From Xylanimonas cellulosilytica (lineage in GTDB: Bacteria; Actinomycetota; Actinomycetes; Actinomycetales; Actinomycetaceae): a DNA stretch of 62,416 nt. The notes beneath the pieces are model-generated. The model ran no database searches and was not told the DNA's origin. It saw only the letters and a program-made list of their open reading frames with translations. Location of the stretch: the NCBI GenBank assembly GCA_001072465.1, contig JVKM01000044.1, positions 1 through 62,416 of the forward strand, written 5' to 3'. The position numbers and the translations under genes are program-made. Shown piece after piece: positions 44,428 through 52,782 of this stretch (the first letter of the stretch is position 1; each line of letters begins with the position of its first letter).

Positions 44428-47400
44428 ATGTCCGCGAAAACGCGACACAATCGGATCAGTGCGAGGCGCCGTCTGCCGGCGTTCATCCTCGTGCTGCTCG
44501 TTGTTGCGCTCTGCATCGCGGGTGTCATCTACAAGGGCGCCGAGGTGACCCAGGTCAACGTCAATGACGGCGGCATCTGGGTGACCAACAAGTCCAAGCA
44601 GATGGTCGGCCACCTCGACTACGAGGCCCGCATCCTCGACGGCGCACTGCGCACCGAGGCCACCAACTTTGACGTCGGCCAGGCGGGGGAGACCGTCACC
44701 GTCTCCGACCTCACCTCCTCGACGGTCGCGCCCGTCAACGTCACCCAGGTCTCCCTCGGCTCCCCGACGGCCCTGCCCGCGGGTTCCGCGGTCATGCAGG
44801 GTGGCGACGTCCTCGGCGTCCTCAATGGCTCCGACGGCACCCTGTGGACGACCTCCGCCGTGAACCCCAGCCCCCTGAACCTTTCCGAGGGGGCGGCCAT
44901 CTCCTCGAACATGGGTGCCAGCGCCTTCGTGACCGGTTTGGATGGCTCCGTCTACACTCTGGCCGCCTCGGGCACGCTGACGACCGTCAAGCGTCAGGGC
45001 GCGGTCGATCAGGCCCAGACCTCGACCGTGGAGGGCATCCCCGCGGACGCGCGACTGAGCATGACCGTCGTCGGCGACCAGGTCGTCGCCCTCGACGGCG
45101 AGTCCAACACGCTCTTCCTGCCCGACAACAAGCGGATCGATCTGAGCGCTGCCGGCATCGAGACCGGCGGCGTCCTCCAGCAGGCAGGCCCCAAGGCCGA
45201 TTCCGTCCTGCTCGCGACGCCCACCTCGCTCGTGACGATCCCGCTGGCGGGCGGCACCCCGACGATCACGGCCTCCACCGAGGGTGGTGTCAGCGGCACC
45301 CCGGCCGCGCCCGTGCGTCACGAAGGCTGCGCGTATGGCGCGTGGACCGGTAGCGGCGCGTACATGCGCGCCTGCGACGATCCTTCGGCGAACAAGCAGA
45401 TGGTCGTCGATACGCTGACGACCGCGCGCGAGATCGTCTTCCGAACGAACCGCAAGGCCATCGTCCTCAACGACGTCGCCGAGGGCAGCGTGTGGCTGCC
45501 CGACTCGAACATGGTCCTTATGGACAACTGGGACGAGGTCGAAAACGAGCTCGAGGAAAACGAGGACGAGCAGGACAGCCCCGAGCTGACGAACGAGGTC
45601 GCGGACCCGCAGCAGCGCGAGGAAAACACCCCGCCCGAGGCCGAGGACGACGAGTTCGGCATCCGCCCGGGCCGCTCGACCATCCTGCCCGTCCTCGACA
45701 ACGACTCCGATCTCGACGGCGACGTGCTGACCGCAGCGCCGGTCAAGCAGCCCGAGTGGGGCGTCGTGACCGTCGCGCGCGGCGGACGAGCCCTGCAGAT
45801 CACCGGAGTGTCGGCCTCGCAGGTCGGCTCGACGACGTTTACCTACGCGGCTTCCGACGGCCAGGCTTCGGCCGAGGCCAACGTGCGCGTCACCATTCAC
45901 CCCTTCGATCAGAACGAGGGGCCCGCGCAGCTGCGCGTCCCGACCGTCAAGATCGGCGCGGGCGCCCAGATCCAGTACGAGGCTCTGAGCGACTGGCGCG
46001 ATCCCGACGGCGACCCGATCTACCTGAAGAACGCCGAGGCCCCCGAGGGCCTGAAGGTCTCCTTCACCGAGGACGGCTCCGTCACCATCACCGAGGAAGG
46101 CGCTGCGGCTGGCCCGAAGTCGATCGTTCTCACGGTCGCTGACGACCAGGGCGCGGAGACCCGCGGCGAGCTGATCGTCGATGTCCAGGAGGCCGGGAAC
46201 CTGCCGCCGTCGGCGAACGGCGACCTCTTCCAGGCACACCCGGGTGAGACCGTCACGCTCGATCCGCTCAAGAACGACACCGACCCCAACGGCGACCAGC
46301 TGACCCTGGTGGCCGTCTCCGGTGCGCCCGCCGGCGCCTCGATCCAGCCCGACCTGGATCACGGAACCATCGACTTCAGGGCGACCGAGCCGGGCTCCTA
46401 CTCCTTCGCCTACACCGTGTCCGACGGCATTGCGACGACGCTGGGCATTATCCGCGTCGAGGTCATGGCGCCCTCGAGCGAGCCCCCCGTCGCCGAAAAC
46501 GACACGGCGGTTCTGCCCCAGGGCGGTTCCGTCCTCGTCGCGCCCCTGGGCAATGACTACGACCCTTCCGGCGGTCTGCTGTCGATCGTCTCCGTGGACG
46601 CCTCGAACGCCCCGGGCATCGAGGTCGCCCTCATCGATCGCCACCTGTTGCGCGTCACCGCGCCCGCGGGCCTGGACCGCACGGTGCAGTTCAGCTACAC
46701 CGTGTCCAACGGTGTCGGCGAGGCCACGGCCGACGTGATGGTTATCCCCGGAGCGGCGGACCGTTCGGACCTACCCCCGATCCTCAAGCCCGATCACGTC
46801 AAGGTGCGGGTCGGTGACGTGGGCACCGTGTCGGTTCTGGCGAACGATCGCTCGCCCGCCGGCCTGAACCTGCAGGTTGAGTCGACCCTCGAATACGACC
46901 AGGGTTCCGCCCTGGGAACCCCCTTCGTCACGGGCAACCAGGTGCGCCTTGAGGCTGGGCAGACCCCCGGCCTCATGGACGTGACCTACTCGGTCATCGA
47001 CTCCGCGGGTAACCGCGCGTCGAGCACCGTCACCTTCGAGGTGATGGGTGCCTCCGATCAGAACCAGGAGCCGCGTCCTCGCGACATCACCGCCTGGGCG
47101 GCCGCGGGGCAGACCACCCGTATCGCGGTGCCCCTGGACGGCATCGACCCCGACGGCGACTCCGTGACCCTGAGCGGTCTCGGCTCGTCCCCGCAGCTGG
47201 GCAACGCGACCGTCGGCCCGACGTGGATCGACTACACGCCGAACCAGAACGCCTCGGGCACCGACTCCTTCACCTACACGGTCGAGGACCGCCAGGGCGG
47301 ACGTGCCTCCGCTCGCGTGCGCGTCGCGATCTCGGCAGCGCCCACGCTGAACCAGAACCCGGTCGCCGTCCCCGACACGGTGCTGACCCGCCCGGACCGC

Positions 47401-50400
47401 ATGGTGACCGTCAACGTCCTGTCGAACGACGTCGACCCCGACGGTGATCCGCTCGCGCTGGAGGAGGATAGCCTCGAGACGGCCACGCCCGAGCTCGCCC
47501 CGCAGGCTCTGTCCTCCTCGACCATCCAGGTGCACACGCCTTCGCAGGCCGGCACCTACCTCGTGTCCTACGCGGTGAGCGACGGCCGCGGCGGCTCTGC
47601 CCGAGGCACCGTTACCGTTTACGTGCAGGATGACGCCCCGCTCAAGGCCCCCATCGCCCGCGACGATTTCGTGTCCTACGAGGAGCTGCCCACCGACGGC
47701 TCGGCCGTGCGCGTGAAGGTCCTCGATAACGACGAGGACCCCGATGGCAGCATCAACGAGCTGACCGTCACGACGGCCGAATCCGGCGTGACCGTGGAGG
47801 GCTCCGACGTGCTGATCCCGGTGACGGACAGCATGCGCCTGGTGGTCTACACGATTACGGACCGTGATGGCCTGACCAACTCCGCCGTCGTGACCGTGCC
47901 CGGCCGCGACACGACCGCGCCCTTCCTCAACACCGCGGGCCTGCCCATCGAGATGGACGCGGGCACCTCGCGCACGATCAACCTGTCGGATTACGTGGTG
48001 ACGCGCTCGGGCCGCACTCCGCGCCTCGTGGACGACTCCTCACCGGTCGCGCAGACCGGCCTGGACTCGGTCGTCGCCGACTCGTCGACGCAGCTGACAC
48101 TGACCGCGAATGCTTCCTTCGGCGGCAACTCGGCGTTCCTCATCCAGGTCGCGGACGGCGACGCCTCCGACTCGGGCACGCTCACCGCGTCCCTGTCGCT
48201 GCCCGTGCGCATCAAGGCGACCCAGAACCAGCCGCCCACCTTCGCCCCGACCGCGATCCGCGTCGAGGCCGGCGGCGCCGCCGTCACGCAGGACCTCAGG
48301 CTCGGCGTGCGCGACCCCGAAGGCACGGACGTCTCGACCTTCACCTACGCGATGGGCTCGGCCCCCGACACGATCTCCGCGTCGCTGTCGGGCACCGTCC
48401 TGACGGTGTCTGCGCCCGAGACCACCCCCGCCGGCTCCGCGGGTTCCATTGCTGTGAGCGTCACGGACGAGCAGGGCAACACCGTCAACGGCTCCATCCC
48501 CGTCGAGGTTGTTGGCACCACGAAGCCGCGTATCCAGGTGCCCCCGTACAACGTGAAGGCCAAGGTCGGCGAGACCGTGAGCGTGGACGTTGCCTCGGCG
48601 GCCACCAACCCGTTCCCGGACACGCCGATCTCTCTCGAGGGCACCACCATCTCGCTGGGGGATGCGACCACGTTGACGTCCGGCACGGTCGTCACCATTA
48701 CGCCGAAGTCGGCGGGCACCATCTCCGTCGCCTACCGCGTCAACGACAAACTCAAGGACCCCTCGCGCGTCGTCCAGGGCACGATCACGGTGACGGTCAC
48801 GGATAAGCCGAAGACCCCCACACGCCTCGTTGCCCAGGTTGTGGGCGCCAACGGCGCGCGCGTCACCTTCAACGCGCCGGAGTCCAACGGCTCTCCGATC
48901 ACCGAGTACCGCCTCTACGACCAGACGGGACGCCAAGTCGCCACCTGCGCCGTCAACGTCTGTGACGTCGCGGGCCTGAGTGACGGCGCCACCTACTCCT
49001 TCACCGCGGTTGCGGTCAACAAGGAGGGTGAGTCCGAGCGTTCGGGCGCCTCGAACACCATCACGATCTCCGGCGTCCCAGGCCGCCCCGGCACCCCCCA
49101 GCCGACGGCTGGAAACGCGGCGATTAGCGTGTCGTGGACCGCTCCCGTCGACAACGGCTCGCCGATCACCGGCTACATCGCGACCGCGACGACCGCCACT
49201 GGCGACGCAGGTCACTGTGAGACGACCGGCGTGACCTCCTGCGTCATCCAGGGGCTCAAGAACGGCCAGACCTACACGGTGACGGTGCGGGCACGCAACG
49301 CCAAGGGCGAATCCCCGGCATCGTCCGGTGCTCAGGCAACCCCGAAGGCCCCGATCCAGCCCCCGGACAAGCCCGTCATCTCGAAGGCCGCAGCCAAGCA
49401 GGTCGCTACCTCCATGGTCGTTGACGTCGAGTGGACACTGGGCAAGTCTGGCACCAGCGGCTGGGGGACGACGACTCTTCGAGTCGGTAATCAGACTGTG
49501 ACCGTCGCGGGTGGGGAGACGTCTCGCCGGGTTCCCGTGACGCCTGGCACTACCGTGGATGTGAGCGTGACGGTCACTAATCTGCAGGGCGAGAGCAAGA
49601 CGTCCGACACGCGTACCGTCACGATCCCAGCGTTGGCCAAAGTGCCGACCCCGGATGCACCCGGCCTGCACACCCCACCGAACAATGATGTGGGTAAGAT
49701 CCGGGTAACGAACGCTCGCTTGCGGGAAGGGAACGGCTATAAGGCCGCCGACCTGGAGCTCTTCTACGCGGACACCCCGGAGAAATGTAAGGCGCCCGGT
49801 AATCCTGTTCACTTCAACAACGGTGACCAAGCCGACTTCGATATCGGCCCGCTTACCCCGGGTGCCACGGTGACCTTCTACTTCTGCCAGGGCAGCAAGA
49901 AGGGTGACGACACCTACGAGTGGAGTGGCACTGTGGCGGTTACGGGCGTCGTTGGCAACGGCCAGCGCAGCCGTGACGATGACGATGATCCCATCCCGAC
50001 CTTCGAGGTCCAAGCAACCGCGCGCTACGTCCGGCCTAACTCCTGGGGTGTGGCTGCTTCGTGGTCCAATCCGAGCGGAGCGGAGATCACGCAGACCAAT
50101 ATCTGGATCGAGGGACTGAAAGACTCGACCAAGCAGAGTTGGGCAGGCCCGCTCACCAACTGGTGGGCCGAGGACCTGGCGCCCGGCCACGAGTACACGA
50201 TCGTCGTCGAGGTCATCGGAAAAAACGGCCAGCACCGCGAGGTGAGGACCACCGTGAGGACCGGCGACTTGGCCGATAACGTGAAGGCAACCTTCGAGGG
50301 GAAGGTGGCGTGTGGAAACGGGCAGGAGTGCGGCTCGATGACGCTGCGCGCCGTCAACGCCTCGAACTATTCGTCCGGCGTGACCCTCGTGTGCAGCGTG

Positions 50401-50538
50401 AAGACCGGTCGCCCCTCTTCGGTCACACAGTTCCGTTTCTCGCGGGATAACCCCCAGATTACGGGTATCCTGACCGAGGCCGTGACGGCGGCTGAGCTCC
50501 TCGCGAAGCCCCCCGTCGTCGACTGTCGCGCTGAATAG
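44428..50538 (+). CDS. Giant membrane-anchored Ig-like/Fn3 repeat surface protein
   Basis: A 2036-residue protein. A short basic tail and one helix (about 16-37) anchor it with the bulk outside. Residues 40-360 are strand-rich and propeller-like, with a Cys pair (EGCAYGAWTG ... RACDDP). An acidic stretch (about 367-394) follows. Then come about eight Ig/cadherin-like repeats of 95-100 residues, marked by calcium-type DxDxDG motifs at roughly 422, 519, 613, 707, 804, 904, 996 and 1098. Two Fn3 domains lie at about 1460-1640 (SNGSPITEYRLY, DNGSPITGYIAT). The last 370 residues are distinct and their codons are less GC-biased. It heads a MoxR-DUF58-transglutaminase-kinase run like the bifidobacterial PFNA cluster. 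The ATG at 44428 follows GAGAGAGGCCAT. Confidence 0.88.
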   Translation: MSAKTRHNRISARRRLPAFILVLLVVALCIAGVIYKGAEVTQVNVNDGGIWVTNKSKQMVGHLDYEARILDGALRTEATNFDVGQAGETVTVSDLTSSTVAPVNVTQVSLGSPTALPAGSAVMQGGDVLGVLNGSDGTLWTTSAVNPSPLNLSEGAAISSNMGASAFVTGLDGSVYTLAASGTLTTVKRQGAVDQAQTSTVEGIPADARLSMTVVGDQVVALDGESNTLFLPDNKRIDLSAAGIETGGVLQQAGPKADSVLLATPTSLVTIPLAGGTPTITASTEGGVSGTPAAPVRHEGCAYGAWTGSGAYMRACDDPSANKQMVVDTLTTAREIVFRTNRKAIVLNDVAEGSVWLPDSNMVLMDNWDEVENELEENEDEQDSPELTNEVADPQQREENTPPEAEDDEFGIRPGRSTILPVLDNDSDLDGDVLTAAPVKQPEWGVVTVARGGRALQITGVSASQVGSTTFTYAASDGQASAEANVRVTIHPFDQNEGPAQLRVPTVKIGAGAQIQYEALSDWRDPDGDPIYLKNAEAPEGLKVSFTEDGSVTITEEGAAAGPKSIVLTVADDQGAETRGELIVDVQEAGNLPPSANGDLFQAHPGETVTLDPLKNDTDPNGDQLTLVAVSGAPAGASIQPDLDHGTIDFRATEPGSYSFAYTVSDGIATTLGIIRVEVMAPSSEPPVAENDTAVLPQGGSVLVAPLGNDYDPSGGLLSIVSVDASNAPGIEVALIDRHLLRVTAPAGLDRTVQFSYTVSNGVGEATADVMVIPGAADRSDLPPILKPDHVKVRVGDVGTVSVLANDRSPAGLNLQVESTLEYDQGSALGTPFVTGNQVRLEAGQTPGLMDVTYSVIDSAGNRASSTVTFEVMGASDQNQEPRPRDITAWAAAGQTTRIAVPLDGIDPDGDSVTLSGLGSSPQLGNATVGPTWIDYTPNQNASGTDSFTYTVEDRQGGRASARVRVAISAAPTLNQNPVAVPDTVLTRPDRMVTVNVLSNDVDPDGDPLALEEDSLETATPELAPQALSSSTIQVHTPSQAGTYLVSYAVSDGRGGSARGTVTVYVQDDAPLKAPIARDDFVSYEELPTDGSAVRVKVLDNDEDPDGSINELTVTTAESGVTVEGSDVLIPVTDSMRLVVYTITDRDGLTNSAVVTVPGRDTTAPFLNTAGLPIEMDAGTSRTINLSDYVVTRSGRTPRLVDDSSPVAQTGLDSVVADSSTQLTLTANASFGGNSAFLIQVADGDASDSGTLTASLSLPVRIKATQNQPPTFAPTAIRVEAGGAAVTQDLRLGVRDPEGTDVSTFTYAMGSAPDTISASLSGTVLTVSAPETTPAGSAGSIAVSVTDEQGNTVNGSIPVEVVGTTKPRIQVPPYNVKAKVGETVSVDVASAATNPFPDTPISLEGTTISLGDATTLTSGTVVTITPKSAGTISVAYRVNDKLKDPSRVVQGTITVTVTDKPKTPTRLVAQVVGANGARVTFNAPESNGSPITEYRLYDQTGRQVATCAVNVCDVAGLSDGATYSFTAVAVNKEGESERSGASNTITISGVPGRPGTPQPTAGNAAISVSWTAPVDNGSPITGYIATATTATGDAGHCETTGVTSCVIQGLKNGQTYTVTVRARNAKGESPASSGAQATPKAPIQPPDKPVISKAAAKQVATSMVVDVEWTLGKSGTSGWGTTTLRVGNQTVTVAGGETSRRVPVTPGTTVDVSVTVTNLQGESKTSDTRTVTIPALAKVPTPDAPGLHTPPNNDVGKIRVTNARLREGNGYKAADLELFYADTPEKCKAPGNPVHFNNGDQADFDIGPLTPGATVTFYFCQGSKKGDDTYEWSGTVAVTGVVGNGQRSRDDDDDPIPTFEVQATARYVRPNSWGVAASWSNPSGAEITQTNIWIEGLKDSTKQSWAGPLTNWWAEDLAPGHEYTIVVEVIGKNGQHREVRTTVRTGDLADNVKATFEGKVACGNGQECGSMTLRAVNASNYSSGVTLVCSVKTGRPSSVTQFRFSRDNPQITGILTEAVTAAELLAKPPVVDCRAE

Positions 50539-50570
50539 ACCACCCCCGCCACACAACAAAAGGTAGAAAC

Positions 50571-51536
50571 ATGACCCTATCCATTGAGGATGCAACCAGG
50601 TTCGCCCAGGTCTTCAAGGGCCTCGTCGACGGCGTGTCCGTGGCGGTCCTGGACAAGCGCCAGGCCGTGCGACTCGCGCTCACGACGATGTTCGCGGGAG
50701 GCCACCTCCTGCTCGAGGACGCCCCCGGCACCGGCAAGACCGCGCTGGCGCGCGCCATCAGCGCCGTCATCGACGGCACGCACTCGCGCATCCAGTTCAC
50801 CCCGGACCTGCTGCCCTCGGACATCACCGGCGTCAACATGTTCAACCAGAAGACGGGCGAGTGGGTATTCCACGCCGGCCCCGTCTTCGCGGAGATCGTC
50901 CTCGCCGACGAGATCAACCGTGCGTCGCCCAAGACCCAGTCCGCCCTCCTCGAGGTCATGGAAGAGGCCCAGGTGACGGTCGACGGCGTGCGCCGCCCCG
51001 CCCCCCAGCCCTTCATGGTCATCGCGACCCAGAATCCCGTCGAGCAGGCCGGCACCTACCCGCTGCCCGAGGCCCAGCTGGACCGCTTCCTGATGAAGAC
51101 CTCGATCGGCTACCCCTCGCGCTCCGCGATGATCGACGTCCTCGACGGCTCGGCCTCACCCGACCGCTCGAAGAACCTCAAGCCCCTGCTGTCGGGCAAG
51201 GACATCGTCGCCTGGGCGGCCCTGGCCTCGGCGAACCACACCGACCGCGCCGTCCTCGACTACGTGGCCGCGCTGGCGGAGGCGACCCGCGAGGACGAGT
51301 CCTCGCTGCTGGGCGTGTCCACCCGTGGCGCCATCGGCATGGTGCGCTGCGCCCGCGTGTGGGCGGCCGCGCAGGGACGTAACTTCGTCCTGCCCGACGA
51401 CATCAAGGCCCTCGCGGTGCCCGTGTGGGCACACCGCGTCATCGTCGACCCCGACGCCGCGTTCTCGGGCGCGACCGCCGAGGGCGTCATCCAGCGTGCC
51501 CTGACGTCGGTGCCCGCACCGGCTGTCGGCGCGTAA
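50571..51536 (+). CDS. MoxR-family AAA+ ATPase
   Basis: A 321-residue MoxR ATPase. Walker A is LLEDAPGTGKTALARAI (about 45-61). Walker B is VFAEIVLADEINRASPKTQS. Sensor 1 lies in FMVIATQNPVEQAGTYPLPE and the lid region in STRGAIGMVRCARVWAAAQG. MoxR proteins act as chaperone-like ATPases for partner complexes, usually encoded beside DUF58 proteins as here. The ATG is 32 bases after the giant gene's stop, preceded by AAAAGGTAGAAAC, so they are co-transcribed. The likely role is assembly or maturation of the envelope proteins of this cluster. Confidence 0.94.
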   Translation: MTLSIEDATRFAQVFKGLVDGVSVAVLDKRQAVRLALTTMFAGGHLLLEDAPGTGKTALARAISAVIDGTHSRIQFTPDLLPSDITGVNMFNQKTGEWVFHAGPVFAEIVLADEINRASPKTQSALLEVMEEAQVTVDGVRRPAPQPFMVIATQNPVEQAGTYPLPEAQLDRFLMKTSIGYPSRSAMIDVLDGSASPDRSKNLKPLLSGKDIVAWAALASANHTDRAVLDYVAALAEATREDESSLLGVSTRGAIGMVRCARVWAAAQGRNFVLPDDIKALAVPVWAHRVIVDPDAAFSGATAEGVIQRALTSVPAPAVGA

Positions 51537-51555
51537 GGAAACGCCGGATACAGCG

Positions 51556-52782
51556 ATGGAAGGGATGCGAACGGACACCCCCACGATGGTCTCGCCCAAA
51601 CGGGCGCAGGCCGTTCGTTCGCATCCCCTCAAAACCCTCGTGGGCGCGGTCACCACGACCGGGTGGGCCGTGATCACGCTCGTCATCGTGGGCCTTGCGC
51701 TCGCGGTGGCCTTCCAGTGGGTCGAGGCCCTGGCGTGCGCTCTCGCGGGCGTCGTGGCCCTGGTGCTCGCCGCGATGCGCGTCGCGTGGCGTCCCCCGCA
51801 CGTCGTGTCGATCCGCGTCCCCAACGAGCGCATCGTGGCCGGCCAGACCGCCGTTGGCGAGATTTCGGTGCGCAACGAGCGGGCGCGTTCCGTGCGCTCG
51901 GGCATCATCGAGCTGCCGATCGGCACGGGCACGGGCGAGTTCGTCGTGCCCCCGCTGGGCGCTCACGAGACTTGGGACGAGATGTTCCTGATTTCCTCGC
52001 GTCATCGAGGCATCATCAACGTCGGCCCAGCGCGCGCCGTGCGCTCCGATGCGCTCGGCCTGCTGCGCCGCGTACGCATGTGGGACGAGCCCGTCCTCCT
52101 GCACGTGCACCCTCGAACCGTGCGCGTTCCCTTCGATGCGACCGGCTTCCAGCTGGACGTGGAGGGCGTGTCCACGGGCAAGCTCTCCAGCTCCGACGTC
52201 TCCTTCCATGCGCTGCGCGATTACGAGCCGGGTGACGACCGCCGCGCCGTGCACTGGCAGTCGACGGCGCGCTTGGGCAAGCTCATCGTGCGCCAGTACG
52301 AGGAGACGCACCGCTCCCACCACGTCATCGTCCTGGACACGTCGCGCGACGCGTGGGACCACGACACTTTCGAGACCGCGGTCTCCGTCGCCGGCTCCCT
52401 GGGCCTGGCGAACCTGCGCGAATCGCGCCCCGTGTCGCTGTCCACGACCGAGGGCTGGCTGCCGTCGGGCGTCGCCATGCGCATGCTGGACGCCCTCTCC
52501 GAGGTGAAGGCTCGCTCCTTCGGCAACCTGTCGCGCCGCGTGCGCGAGGCCGTGGCGCAGCGTCCCGGCGTCTCCGCCCTCACCCTCATCGTCGGACCGA
52601 ACGTGACGGACATCGAGGCCGCCCACCTGGCGCGCCTGGCCCCGATCGACGTTCCGGTCTCCATCATTCGTATCGGTGCGGAGGGCGTGCGAGCCCGCCG
52701 TGACCTCGGCCGTGGTGTGCTCCTGGATTGCTCGACGCTGGACGACCTGCCGCGCATTATCGTCGCCGGAGGCCTGGCATGA
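51556..52782 (+). CDS. DUF58 protein
   Basis: A 408-residue protein with two N-terminal membrane helices (about 36-72: VGAVTTTGWAVITLVIVGLA and the next) and a C-terminal DUF58 domain. The signature RDYEPGDDRRAVHWQSTARL is at about 220-240, followed by LIVRQYEETHRSHHVIVLDT, the start of a von Willebrand A-like fold. DUF58 proteins partner MoxR. The start at 51556 has no strong ribosome site; an ATG three codons later preceded by GGAAGGG is an alternative. It overlaps the next gene by four bases (ATGA). Confidence 0.9.
   Translation: MEGMRTDTPTMVSPKRAQAVRSHPLKTLVGAVTTTGWAVITLVIVGLALAVAFQWVEALACALAGVVALVLAAMRVAWRPPHVVSIRVPNERIVAGQTAVGEISVRNERARSVRSGIIELPIGTGTGEFVVPPLGAHETWDEMFLISSRHRGIINVGPARAVRSDALGLLRRVRMWDEPVLLHVHPRTVRVPFDATGFQLDVEGVSTGKLSSSDVSFHALRDYEPGDDRRAVHWQSTARLGKLIVRQYEETHRSHHVIVLDTSRDAWDHDTFETAVSVAGSLGLANLRESRPVSLSTTEGWLPSGVAMRMLDALSEVKARSFGNLSRRVREAVAQRPGVSALTLIVGPNVTDIEAAHLARLAPIDVPVSIIRIGAEGVRARRDLGRGVLLDCSTLDDLPRIIVAGGLA

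Noticed and set aside
44428-45500. Counting the propeller-like base of the giant protein as a sixth member of the P family
   Set aside because: Both have a membrane helix followed by a strand-rich domain with a Cys pair near a Trp, but the diagnostic blocks of P1-P5 (SGxATNT start, WVFDDLLVG end) are missing.
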